From Betaproteobacteria bacterium (GTDB lineage Bacteria > Acidobacteriota > Terriglobia > Acidiferrales > UBA7541), in the NCBI GenBank assembly GCA_903970165.1, contig CAJCHZ010000110.1, positions 26,922 to 90,921 on the forward strand: 64,000 nucleotides of DNA. Reading direction: 5' to 3'. The notes beneath the pieces are model-generated. The model was not told the DNA's origin, did no database searches, and saw only the letters and a list, made by a program, of their open reading frames with translations. Made by a program: the position numbers and the translations under genes. The first letter of the stretch is position 1. Every line of letters starts with the position of its first letter. Of the stretch, positions 37,829 to 45,224 are shown one piece after another.

Positions 37829-38839
37829 CTAAGCGGACCCTACAGCCCGCCGCAGCACTTCGCGCGAAATATTCGCGCCGCTCATGATCAACACTGCATT
37901 CTCGCCGTAATCCGCCGGAGTGTGGAGCAGTGCCGCCGTAGCAGCTGCCCCAGCCGGCTCCACCAAAACGTGCTCCTCCACAAGCAGTAACTCAATCGCC
38001 TGCAACATCTGTTCCTCGCTCACGAGCACCACATCATCTACAAGCTGCCTTACGTCCCGCACATTCGCGCCATCTGGCGTGCGCGTCGCCAGACCGTCGG
38101 CAATCGTGTCGCACGTCTCCGTCCCCACAACCTTGCCTTCCTTCCACGACAAGTAATACGACGGCGCCCGCTCCGCCTGCACTCCAATCATCTTCACATT
38201 CGGCGCAATCTGCTTCACCACCGCCGCAATCCCCCGAATTAAAGCCGTATCTCCCATCGGCACCACAATCGAGCTAACCTCAGCAAGCTGCTCCAAAATT
38301 TCGCAACCAATCGTCGCAGGTCCAGCCGGCAAATCCGCATCCGTAGCATCATTCAAAAAATAAACACCCGGCCGCTTCGCATATTCCGCTGCCAACTCAA
38401 ACGCCGACGCCAGATCCGCGCCGCCGCTCTCCACAATCTCCGCACCAAGCTCAGCAATTCGGTCTCGCTTCACAGGATTGCATCCCGCCGGCAAAAAAAT
38501 CCGCGCCTTAACTCCAAGAAGTTTCCCCGCATACGCCACAGCCGCCCCATGATTCCCAGTACTCGAAGCAACAACCTCCTCAACGCCGCCCTTCTTCAAC
38601 CGCACTGCCAAGGCCCAAAGCGCCCCGCGCACCTTGAACGACCCAGTAGGCAGCTCCGCCTCCAATTTTAAGTAAACGCGCCGCCCCGTCTTCCTGCTCA
38701 AAAATGGCCCCGCAACGAGCCGCGTCACCCCAAAACACTTCGCCAAGAACACCCGCGCCTCTCGAATCGTCGCCAGTCCCTGCTGCATGAATAAGCGAAC
38801 CCCGTCGGACACTATAGACGATTTCGCAGGCGTGCTCAC
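37829..38839 (-). CDS. PLP-dependent threonine/serine dehydratase-like enzyme
   Basis: A 336-aa fold-type II PLP enzyme without an ACT domain, as in catabolic threonine ammonia-lyase or serine racemase-like proteins. The Schiff-base Lys lies in LPTGSFKVRGA, the substrate loop in ASSTGNHGAAVAYA and the phosphate-binding Gly-rich part in VPMGDTALIRGIAA (usually GGGGL, here GDTAL, a notable change). A Ser/Gly pocket lies near VEPAGAAATAAL. The GTG start at 38839 lacks a ribosome site. The reaction is deamination of Thr or Ser by family; the exact substrate is not certain. Confidence 0.82.
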   Translation of the reverse strand: MSTPAKSSIVSDGVRLFMQQGLATIREARVFLAKCFGVTRLVAGPFLSRKTGRRVYLKLEAELPTGSFKVRGALWALAVRLKKGGVEEVVASSTGNHGAAVAYAGKLLGVKARIFLPAGCNPVKRDRIAELGAEIVESGGADLASAFELAAEYAKRPGVYFLNDATDADLPAGPATIGCEILEQLAEVSSIVVPMGDTALIRGIAAVVKQIAPNVKMIGVQAERAPSYYLSWKEGKVVGTETCDTIADGLATRTPDGANVRDVRQLVDDVVLVSEEQMLQAIELLLVEEHVLVEPAGAAATAALLHTPADYGENAVLIMSGANISREVLRRAVGSA

Positions 38840-38889
38840 GCTAAGGCGGCCCGGGCTCGCGGTTCGAACGCTGCTTCGAACCCTGCGGC

Positions 38890-38918
38890 CTGACAGAATC
38901 CTTGACTTAGTGTATATA
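38890..38918 (+). promoter_or_regulatory. Promoter of brnTA
   Basis: CTGACA at 38890-38895, 17-bp spacer, TATATA at 38913-38918. Transcription would begin at about 38925, right at the brnT start codon, so the mRNA appears to be leaderless. Confidence 0.65.
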
Positions 38919-38924
38919 CACTAA
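38907..38924. promoter_or_regulatory. 18-bp perfect palindrome TTAGTGTATATACACTAA, candidate BrnA operator
   Basis: The palindrome covers the -10 box and ends 1 bp before the brnT start codon. Autorepression by the antitoxin, alone or with the toxin, is the rule in this family, so this is the natural operator candidate. Confidence 0.8.
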
Positions 38925-38925
38925 T

Positions 38926-39207
38926 GTGTTCTCTTGGGACGCTAGGAAGGCCCTCAGCAACCTCAAGAAGCACGGCGTGCCTTTCGAAGAAGCCGTGACG
39001 GTATTTGATGATCCTGCAGGTTTGGACTATGAGGATTTTGAGCACTCAAGCTCCGAGTTACGCTCAACTCGGTTAGAGTACTCGATCGTTGGACGCATTC
39101 TTTTCGTTGTCTACACCTTGCGGAGGCTAAAAAATGGCAAAGAAACGATCCGCATCATCAGCTCACGCCAGGCCACGCGGAAAGAGCGTGACCTATATTC
39201 CGGATAG
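38926..39207 (+). CDS. brnT: BrnT-family toxin
   Basis: Ribonuclease toxin of a type II toxin-antitoxin module, 93 aa. The family pattern is intact: MFSWDARKALSNLKKHGVPF, EEAVTVFDDPAGLDYED, LEYSIVGRILFVVYTLRR, and a C-terminal IRIISSRQATRKERDLY. It begins with GTG at 38926; no other start fits the conserved first residues. It has no ribosome site because the promoter ends at the start codon. It overlaps brnA by 74 bp. The module sits between two metabolic genes and could be recently acquired. Confidence 0.9.
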   Translation: MFSWDARKALSNLKKHGVPFEEAVTVFDDPAGLDYEDFEHSSSELRSTRLEYSIVGRILFVVYTLRRLKNGKETIRIISSRQATRKERDLYSG

Positions 39208-39445
39208 CGAATTGGATCTCACTGATATCCCGGAAGCCACCGACGAGCAACTCCGCCGCGCCCGCCGGGATCGCGATATGCGCCTAGGGCGCCCCGTAAG
39301 CGGCAACGCTAAACAATTGATCGCCATCCGCATCGCTCCTCGCGTTCTCGCCAAACTCCGCCTCCTCGCCGCCAAACAATCCAAGCCCTACCAAACCTAC
39401 ATCCACGAGATCCTCGAACGCGCCGCCAGCAAAAACGTCGCCTGA
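39134..39445 (+). CDS. brnA: BrnA-family antitoxin
   Basis: A 103-aa antitoxin: a disordered basic N-terminus (about 1-30), an acidic region (DSELDLTDIPEATDEQLRRA) that likely wraps the toxin, and a C-terminal ribbon-helix-helix-like DNA-binding part (KQLIAIRIAPRVLAKLRLLA to YQTYIHEILERA). It overlaps brnT by 74 bp in another frame, which couples the translation of the two. It would bind the palindrome at 38907-38924. Confidence 0.88.
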   Translation: MAKKRSASSAHARPRGKSVTYIPDSELDLTDIPEATDEQLRRARRDRDMRLGRPVSGNAKQLIAIRIAPRVLAKLRLLAAKQSKPYQTYIHEILERAASKNVA

Positions 39446-39454
39446 CCCGCTACT

Positions 39455-40498
39455 TTATCCTGCGACAGCCGCCACTTCCTTATCGCGCGAACTCTTCCAA
39501 AGTGCGAAATACGGCTCCAAATCGTTCATCATTTTTTGGAATTGTGGGAGGTCCAGTGATTGTGCGCCATCGCTGATGGCCTTTTCCGGCGCGGGATGCA
39601 CCTCGACGATCAATCCATCTGCGCCAATAGCAACCCCCGCGCGCGAAACAGCCGGCACAAGGCTGCGCTTCCCGGTCGCGTGGCTGGGATCAAGAATCAC
39701 CGGCAAATGGGTCAACTCATTCAAGGCGGGAATCGCCGCGATGTCGCACGTATTGCGCGTCTCCGTTTCGAAAGTCCTAATGCCCCGCTCGCACAAAATC
39801 ACGTCGGAATTTCCGTGCGCCACAATGTATTCCGCAGACATCAGCAGCTCTTTAATCGTTCCGCTCATCCCGCGCTTCAACAGCACCGGCCGCCCGCACT
39901 TTCCCAACGCCTTTAGCAGCACGAAGTTCTGCATGTTTCGCGCGCCCACTTGCATGATGTCCGCGTACTGTGCGATCAAATCCACGTCGCGGTCACTCAT
40001 CACTTCCGTGATAATCGCCAGTCCCGTGGCCTTTTTCGCCTTCTGCAGCAATTTCAACCCTTCTTCTTCCATGCCCTGAAAATCGTAAGGCGAAGTTCTC
40101 GGCTTGAAAGCGCCCCCGCGCAGAATTTTCGCGCCTGCTGCAGCCACACCTTCCGCCGCGCGCATGATCTGCGCTTCCGATTCCACGGAGCACGGCCCCG
40201 CCATCACCACAAACTCGTCGCCGCCGATGACGGTCCCATTCACGCGCACCCGCGTCTTCCCCGCGCGAAACTGCTTGCTCACGAATTTGTACGGCGCCGA
40301 GATGCGCACCACTTTCTCCACTTGCGGCATGGACTCGACCGACTCCATGCACGCCGTCACATCGCCGACTCCTACAACGCCGATCACCACTCGCTCTTCC
40401 CCCTCGATCGAGTGCACCTTGTAGCCGAAGTGTTCCACCTGTTTGCGCACTTCATCGATCTCCTGACGCGTGGCGTGCATCTTTATCGAAATGATCAT
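39455..40498 (-). CDS. aroF: 3-deoxy-7-phosphoheptulonate synthase (DAHP synthase, type I beta)
   Basis: First enzyme of the shikimate pathway: PEP + erythrose-4-P to DAHP. The 347-aa protein has an N-terminal ferredoxin-like regulatory domain (IISIKMHATRQEIDEVRKQV, about 1-70) and a TIM-barrel with VVMAGPCSVESEAQI, ILRGGAFKPRTSPYDFQG, VGARNMQNFVLL, VLLKRGMSGTIKELL and LPVILDPSHATGK. ATG at 40498 is preceded by GGGAAGAG. The 250-nt leader upstream encodes an aromatic-rich peptide and a terminator (see separate entries), so expression is probably controlled by Phe/Tyr/Trp supply. Confidence 0.95.
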   Translation of the reverse strand: MIISIKMHATRQEIDEVRKQVEHFGYKVHSIEGEERVVIGVVGVGDVTACMESVESMPQVEKVVRISAPYKFVSKQFRAGKTRVRVNGTVIGGDEFVVMAGPCSVESEAQIMRAAEGVAAAGAKILRGGAFKPRTSPYDFQGMEEEGLKLLQKAKKATGLAIITEVMSDRDVDLIAQYADIMQVGARNMQNFVLLKALGKCGRPVLLKRGMSGTIKELLMSAEYIVAHGNSDVILCERGIRTFETETRNTCDIAAIPALNELTHLPVILDPSHATGKRSLVPAVSRAGVAIGADGLIVEVHPAPEKAISDGAQSLDLPQFQKMMNDLEPYFALWKSSRDKEVAAVAG

Positions 40499-40628
40499 GG
40501 CTCTTCCCTTTCGGTTCTATTTTTCTTCCCAGGATCTTCATCGCAAAACTTTCCCCGACAAATCTTTGCGCATGCCCTCGCAAATTTGCCAACCTGCACG
40601 GTGGCAAAAAAACTGTGCCCTAAAAATG

Positions 40629-40652
40629 AAAAACCCACTCGCTGCGAGTGGG
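40629..40652 (-). terminator. Attenuator terminator in the aroF leader
   Basis: Minus-strand hairpin CCCACTCGCAGCGAGTGGG (8-bp perfect stem 40634-40641 / 40645-40652, 3-nt loop) followed by UUUUU. It lies about 130 nt before aroF and about 47 nt after the leader-peptide stop, so it would end most transcripts before the gene. Confidence 0.88.
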
Positions 40653-40686
40653 CTAAATTCCTTTCCGCGTTTGCAATTACAGAATC

Positions 40687-40696
40687 GCCCCTCGCC
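40687..40696 (-). promoter_or_regulatory. Candidate anti-terminator segment of the aroF leader
   Basis: Minus-strand GGCGAGGGGC can pair with GCCCACTCGC (40644-40653), the 5' arm of the terminator, giving nine pairs with a single bulged A. It starts 2 nt after the leader stop codon, so a ribosome at the stop would mask it while a ribosome stalled on the Tyr/Trp/Phe codons would leave it free. Confidence 0.65.
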
Positions 40697-40698
40697 TC

Positions 40699-40752
40699 CT
40701 AGGTGGGTGGGTACCAAAATCGAAACCAATAAGAGTAAGCGCCGCGATTCAT
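40699..40752 (-). CDS. Aromatic-rich leader peptide of aroF
   Basis: A 17-codon ORF MNRGAYSYWFRFWYPPT followed by TAG. Seven of 17 residues are aromatic, with all three aromatic amino acids present (Tyr 6, 8, 14; Trp 9, 13; Phe 10, 12), packed in codons 6-14. It starts at the predicted transcription start, so its mRNA would be leaderless, as known for the trp leader of Sinorhizobium. It is translated before the terminator and acts as sensor of charged aromatic tRNAs. Confidence 0.85.
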   Translation of the reverse strand: MNRGAYSYWFRFWYPPT

Positions 40753-40759
40753 GGCGGGT

Positions 40760-40788
40760 ATTGTATTTCGTTTCCTTTAGAGATTCAA
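40760..40788 (-). promoter_or_regulatory. Promoter of the aroF leader
   Basis: Minus strand TTGAAT (40788-40783), spacer 17 bp, TACAAT (40765-40760), then 7 bp to the leader ATG at 40752. Both boxes are close to the sigma-70 consensus. Confidence 0.8.
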
Positions 40789-40813
40789 CCGCTTCGTCGA
40801 AAAGTCTTCCGTT

Positions 40814-41797
40814 TCAATGAATAAGCCGGTCGGTCATGCCCTTGAGCCAGATTCGAGTGGTGTCCCACGCTTCCGTAAGCGTCATCGGCGGATTACGGTC
40901 GATCGTCTGCACTCTCCGATAGCTCGACGGAACCTCGAATAGCGCCGGATCGAGCGCCCTTTCTACAAATTGTGTGATTTTGGTTTCGTTGCTGGAACCA
41001 ACAAGTTCTTTCTTTGTGCCATCGGGCTCCGTCAGAATTCTGTGCAAAGTCCATTCCACCTCAAGCCCGGATTCGGGGACGCCCTTCTCAACCAGATCGT
41101 ACTTCTCGGTCGATCCGCGGGGAGGCATTCGCCTGTCGTGAAGTCCTATTCCCGAAGTAGCCCATGGTTCACAGGAAAGCCGAGTCTCAACATCGATGTA
41201 CCACCCGTCGCTTACAAATTCCAGAGGCTGAAAATTTGATCCCGCCAGTCGCGTTTGTTTGGTCGTCGTGATGACATGCCTGGCCACATGCCCAAAAAAA
41301 TTCTTCCGTTCTCCGGTGTCGAACCTCGTCACCTCGATCCGTACCGTCGGCGGGCCCGGAGGACCTGCTTGCGGAATGAGAGGCTGCGCCGCGCTTTCCG
41401 CCTTAGCCATAGCCGTTTGCGTATACGGCCACGCTTCGTACTGTCGATCCTCCAGATTCAGATCGAATTTCTGTCCAAGATCGCATCTCGTTATGGATGC
41501 CACACGCGGGCCGTACCGAACATCCGCTGTTCCGTCCGCACGCGTCGTCCCGTAATATTCATCTCGATACTCTTTCCTCCTGTGATCATCTTGAAGGTAA
41601 ATTACCTCTTCGCTGTTCCTCTCGCCATACTCGTATTGGACCGTCATGATAATTCCAGCCGCTCGCGGCGCAGTCTCCAGCGGCACGTTAGACAACAGCA
41701 ACGCGGGAATCAGCGGAGGAAAGATGAGAAGCAACAAAAATGTGGAAGCAGGACGTATAGCCTCGGCCCCTCCTGCATTGATGAGCCGTTTGATCAA
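40814..41797 (-). CDS. Secreted protein of unknown function, paralog A
   Basis: A protein of about 327 aa. It has a hydrophobic N-terminal segment (FLLLLIFPPLIPALLLS), then sequence with conserved patches also found in the next gene: RYGPR, RCDLGQKFDLNLEDRQYE, GPPTVRIEV, DTGERKNFFGHVARHV, GWYIDVET and SCEPWA. These common blocks show tandem duplication. The start is uncertain: TTG at 41797 overlaps the stop of the upstream gene; an open frame reaches 41836. Function unknown. Confidence 0.7.
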   Translation of the reverse strand: MIKRLINAGGAEAIRPASTFLLLLIFPPLIPALLLSNVPLETAPRAAGIIMTVQYEYGERNSEEVIYLQDDHRRKEYRDEYYGTTRADGTADVRYGPRVASITRCDLGQKFDLNLEDRQYEAWPYTQTAMAKAESAAQPLIPQAGPPGPPTVRIEVTRFDTGERKNFFGHVARHVITTTKQTRLAGSNFQPLEFVSDGWYIDVETRLSCEPWATSGIGLHDRRMPPRGSTEKYDLVEKGVPESGLEVEWTLHRILTEPDGTKKELVGSSNETKITQFVERALDPALFEVPSSYRRVQTIDRNPPMTLTEAWDTTRIWLKGMTDRLIH

Positions 41798-42705
41798 TTG
41801 ACGACGTCTTCCAACGTCAGCACGAAATGTTGCCAACCCACACTCAAAGAGCTGCGCTCTCCTTGGGGCTCGCTGCGACTTATTCTTTGCACTTTTTTGA
41901 ATCCCGCAGGCACTTCAAAGTTCGCCGGGTCCACCGGCCCTTCCGCAAAATCAAGGACCTTTACTCTGCTCTTGGAAACTTCCTCTCTCGTCTTTCCATC
42001 GTTAGAGACATATAGGCTTTTAACGGTGGTTTTTGATTCCACCTCGCACCCAGCTTCCGGTGTTCCAATGGAGACAAACTCCACCCGCTCAGGAGCATTT
42101 CCTGCCGAAAGATATGAAAATCCCTTCTGGCGCTCGCGAGTCCGCCACCAGGGTTCGCAGGAAATATCCGTCTTGAGATCGATATACCACCCCTCCGTAA
42201 CGGACTCTTGCGCATAGCGATGCGAACCCGCGAGCGGAGTCTCTTTCGAGGTGACGATTACGTGACGGGCCTGGTGTCCAAAAAAATCTGTTCGCTCGCC
42301 GGTGTCCTTCGTCGTGACTTCAATTCGGGACGTTGGCGGACCTGGCGGTACGTACTCCTGTTCCTTCGGTCCCCATTTTGCCATCTGCTCTTTCGTAGGG
42401 AGTGGTGGAGGATACGGGTACGAGTCATATTGCCGCTGGTCGAGGTTTAATTCAAAAATTTGCCCCAGGTCACATCGCTCGATGAACGCAAGACGCGGGC
42501 CGTATCGACTGTCCGTCACATTGCTGGTTTCCTGCCGCCTAGCGTCCCCGCGGAAATAGGTCGTCATCTCCGTTTCGTTCGCGATGGAAGAATAGCGAAC
42601 CGTCATTTTTATTCCGGAGGTTCGCGGCAGAGTGGAGTCGTCTCCGCCTTTCAGGAGGAGTAAGGAAAACAGGAGGAGTGAGGACATCCGAAGAATGATC
42701 GTCAT
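41794..42705 (-). CDS. Secreted protein of unknown function, paralog B
   Basis: A 303-aa protein with a signal-like start (MTIILRMSSLLLFSLLLL). It shares with the downstream paralog the blocks RYGPRLAFIERCDLGQIFEL, GPPTSRIEVTTKDTGER, FFGHQARHVIVTSKETPLAG, EGWYIDLKTDISCEPW and DPANFEVPAGFKKVQ. ATG 42705 is preferred to one 15 codons upstream (42750). The two genes form an operon with a small overlap. They recall acidobacterial secreted proteins of undefined role. Confidence 0.72.
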   Translation of the reverse strand: MTIILRMSSLLLFSLLLLKGGDDSTLPRTSGIKMTVRYSSIANETEMTTYFRGDARRQETSNVTDSRYGPRLAFIERCDLGQIFELNLDQRQYDSYPYPPPLPTKEQMAKWGPKEQEYVPPGPPTSRIEVTTKDTGERTDFFGHQARHVIVTSKETPLAGSHRYAQESVTEGWYIDLKTDISCEPWWRTRERQKGFSYLSAGNAPERVEFVSIGTPEAGCEVESKTTVKSLYVSNDGKTREEVSKSRVKVLDFAEGPVDPANFEVPAGFKKVQRISRSEPQGERSSLSVGWQHFVLTLEDVVN

Positions 42706-42834
42706 GGGCCAAGCCTTCGCCCAACACCTTGGGGCTTCAACAACGCACATCCAAAATAGCCTCGCGTTTATACCGCGTCAATGGACAATTGTGGTAACGC
42801 ACAACGGGCCGAAATGAGCACATTGCACCACAGT

Positions 42835-43689
42835 TCAATAAAGCAGTAGCGCGAAACGGAAGCGCACGAAGCCGACCGCTTCGGTCGTGGGGCATGCGCC
42901 TACTTCGGCTCTATGGAAGGGCTTGGCGTGCAGCGTTTTGATCAGCTCGTCTGGTAGCTTACTGAGGTCAGGCGTCTCATAGCGCAATACTTCGGATGGC
43001 CGGCCACTGTATCCACTCGGTATCGCACAGGTTCTGCGCGCGTCATCCGTCGCTTGGGCAGAATTCAACCCAATCGGCGAGAGCAGAGAAATCAGCTTTT
43101 GTTCCTGTTGGGCGACGGTCAGGTCGGGGACGGGGCGGGAGAAATCTTGAACGGCATAAAGGCTGTAATGACCCCGCACTACAGCGATTCCAAGCGCTGT
43201 GACATCGGGATCGAGGATGTTTTTCCGGTGACCTGGAGAATGCATCCAGCCATCATGGATTTCCGCCGCGTCGGGACCGAGCGCAACGTTCTCCGCGATG
43301 TTGGCGAAGCGGGCGCCGGCTTGCGCGGCGCGCTGCTCCAGTGAAGGCTCCCCGGGGTACTGATGCGAAAGGTCGCCATTACGAGACATAACGACAGCAT
43401 GGGACCGTGCCGCCCTGGCAAGAATGGAATCCCACTGGAGCGGCTGCACATGTTCAGCAATGCGCTCGCGGTTGACCGCATCGAAGAGGGCTTGCTCGTC
43501 GCTAGAGGGCTGCACGGTATTCGAAACAGGATGCGGCGCAGTTGCCTGAGGTGGAGTGGCCTCTGATGGCGCCGCCTGGGAAGGTGTTGCGTACGGCGGG
43601 CGATTTTGCGAAATGGCCGCCATGACCAAAACCAGTAAGCAGACAATGCCGGCCGCGAAAGCGGTTCTTTGCACGCCGCTGTTTTTCAT
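42835..43689 (-). CDS. Secreted CAP-domain (SCP/PR-1-like) protein
   Basis: A 284-aa exported protein. A signal segment (FAAGIVCLLVLVMAAIS) and a Pro/Ala/Thr-rich linker lead to a CAP domain from about 64-170: NRERIAEHVQPLQWD, AARSHAVVMSRNGDLSHQYP, AENVALGP, WMHSPGHRKNIL and the final VTALGIAVVRGHYSLYAVQD. The characteristic His/Glu cavity residues are there. CAP proteins bind lipids or act as peptidases in some cases; here the function is open. It lies 6 bp after an anti-sigma gene and may be part of that operon. Confidence 0.88.
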   Translation of the reverse strand: MKNSGVQRTAFAAGIVCLLVLVMAAISQNRPPYATPSQAAPSEATPPQATAPHPVSNTVQPSSDEQALFDAVNRERIAEHVQPLQWDSILARAARSHAVVMSRNGDLSHQYPGEPSLEQRAAQAGARFANIAENVALGPDAAEIHDGWMHSPGHRKNILDPDVTALGIAVVRGHYSLYAVQDFSRPVPDLTVAQQEQKLISLLSPIGLNSAQATDDARRTCAIPSGYSGRPSEVLRYETPDLSKLPDELIKTLHAKPFHRAEVGACPTTEAVGFVRFRFALLLY

Positions 43690-43695
43690 GGGGGG

Positions 43696-44418
43696 TTAGC
43701 CGCGGACGCGGACAGCGCTGAAGCTCAAGATGACATGTCCACCGGAAGTCGGCCGCCCGAAACTCAGCATAGGCTTGAAGCGCGAAAAGAGCAGCATTTG
43801 GTCAAGCTCGTGGCGCAACTCCGTGCTCGCCGGCCCGGATAGAATTTCGTAATCGATCATCTGGCCGCGGGCGTCCACCGTCACATAAACCTGAACGCCT
43901 TCGGGCAGAGAAAGCTCGGGTTCGTGCTGGTCGGTGGCCCAGGATTGCGGGTATTCAGAAAGCGATACGAGCTCCGCAGGCCGCAGGATATTCAGCGGGA
44001 CGTCATTCGACGTGGCACGCACCGTTGTGCCAGGCATCATCAGTTGCAGCACCAGAGCGAAAATCACGATCGCGGAAAAAACTCCGCCGGTAGCTGGAAC
44101 GGTGAGCGGACGAAACACGTTGTCGAGAAGAATCTCGCCACGGTCACGCACCGCGCGAACGAAACTGGCCCAATCCCGCGAAGGTTGCGCTTGCGCCGCG
44201 GCCACTTTGATGCGCACCGCGAGATCGGCAGGAGGCGCGTCTTTCGGCACACGCGAAAGCAGCACGGAAAGCTTGCGGTACGTTTCGAGTTCGGCGCGGC
44301 ACGCGTTGCAGCCGTTCAGATGTTCGCCAATTTTTACGCGCTCGGCGTCCGATGTCGTGCCGGTGAGAGCGTCGTCCAGATAGCCCGCCAATTTTGTTCC
44401 TACCGTGGTGCACTTCAT
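43696..44418 (-). CDS. Membrane anti-sigma factor with TonB-C-like tail
   Basis: A 240-aa protein. The N-terminal putative zinc-finger part (GEHLNGCNACRAELETYRKL, HxxxCxxC) probably binds the sigma factor encoded before it. A membrane segment (GGVFSAIVIFALVLQLMM, about 112-129) follows, then a periplasmic domain GVQVYVTVDARGQMIDYEIL to HVILSFSAV that resembles the TonB C-terminal fold. ATGA overlap with the sigma gene. The periplasmic domain may sense the stimulus or contact the CAP protein; this is inferred from the operon order. Confidence 0.8.
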   Translation of the reverse strand: MKCTTVGTKLAGYLDDALTGTTSDAERVKIGEHLNGCNACRAELETYRKLSVLLSRVPKDAPPADLAVRIKVAAAQAQPSRDWASFVRAVRDRGEILLDNVFRPLTVPATGGVFSAIVIFALVLQLMMPGTTVRATSNDVPLNILRPAELVSLSEYPQSWATDQHEPELSLPEGVQVYVTVDARGQMIDYEILSGPASTELRHELDQMLLFSRFKPMLSFGRPTSGGHVILSFSAVRVRG

Positions 44419-45224
44419 GGGAGCCCCTCCCCTGCGGCACTAGGTCGCAGGGATATGTCTTGCGAGTCTCGCGAAGAATCATTCATGCGCCGCGCCGCGG
44501 AGTACGCGTCGCCGAAGGGAGATGGTTGCCGCTCGGCCCATGCACCGTGCGCACTGTCGTGCAGTGCATTGTGCTCAATTCCGTGCACGTTACCTTGGGA
44601 GAGCGAAAAGCTGTGCGAATCGTGTTCTCGGAGCATCGGCTCAAGAACCTCTTTCAATGCGCGGCGTCCTCGCAGGATCCGCGATTTCACCGTGCCAACG
44701 CTGCACTCCAGCACTTCGGCCACTTCCTCATAACTCAAGCCTTCGAGATCGCGAAGGATGACCGCGGTGCGAAATACGTCGGGAACTTCCTGCAGCCCAT
44801 GCTGCACAGCAACTTGAATTTCCCGCGAAGCCAGCTGCTCGAACGGCGTTGCGCCTAGATCTTCAATCTCGATTTGCGCGTGTCCTTCTTCGGGCGCCGC
44901 GTCTATGGAAACATTCTTCTGCAGATGACGCTTGAACCAGCGCTTGTGATTCAGCGCTTCGCGAATGGCGATGCGATAAAGCCAGGTCTTCAAAGAGCTG
45001 CCTTGGCGGAACTTTCGGATGCCGCGGAAGGCTTTCAAGAAGACTTCCTGGGAGCCGTCGGCGGCGTCGGAGGTGTCGCCCAGCATGCTCAGGATCAGGT
45101 TATAGACCGGGGCGTGATAATGCGTGACCAGCCAGTCGAATGCCGTTTCCGAGCCGGCTTGCAGCTCAGAGACGAGTTCGGCTTCATCGCGGCCCCAAGA
45201 AAGGGCTCCTGCCCATTCGGACAC
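44415..45224 (-). CDS. ECF-family RNA polymerase sigma factor with extended tail
   Basis: A 269-aa sigma factor: region 2 with LILSMLGDTSDAADGSQEVF, LKAFRGIRKFRQGSSLKTWL, YRIAIREALNHKRWFKRHL; region 4 with LQEVPDVFRTAVILRDLEGL, SYEEVAEVLECSVGTVKSRI, LRGRRALKEVL. It is longer than most ECF factors, with about 75 extra C-terminal residues rich in His, Ser and Asp and no known domain. The GTG start at 45224 is used; no clear ribosome site. It heads an operon with anti-sigma and CAP genes. Confidence 0.9.
   Translation of the reverse strand: MSEWAGALSWGRDEAELVSELQAGSETAFDWLVTHYHAPVYNLILSMLGDTSDAADGSQEVFLKAFRGIRKFRQGSSLKTWLYRIAIREALNHKRWFKRHLQKNVSIDAAPEEGHAQIEIEDLGATPFEQLASREIQVAVQHGLQEVPDVFRTAVILRDLEGLSYEEVAEVLECSVGTVKSRILRGRRALKEVLEPMLREHDSHSFSLSQGNVHGIEHNALHDSAHGAWAERQPSPFGDAYSAARRMNDSSRDSQDISLRPSAAGEGLP

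Noticed and set aside
40585..40608. Second hairpin TTTGCCA...TGGCAAA between the attenuator and aroF.
   Set aside because: No U-run follows it on the minus strand, so I do not call a terminator; it may be part of the mRNA leader fold.
40538..40729. A 63-aa minus-strand frame with FFIF and FF runs in the aroF leader.
   Set aside because: It runs through the terminator; the Phe runs come from the U-tracts. The 17-codon ORF in another frame fits much better.
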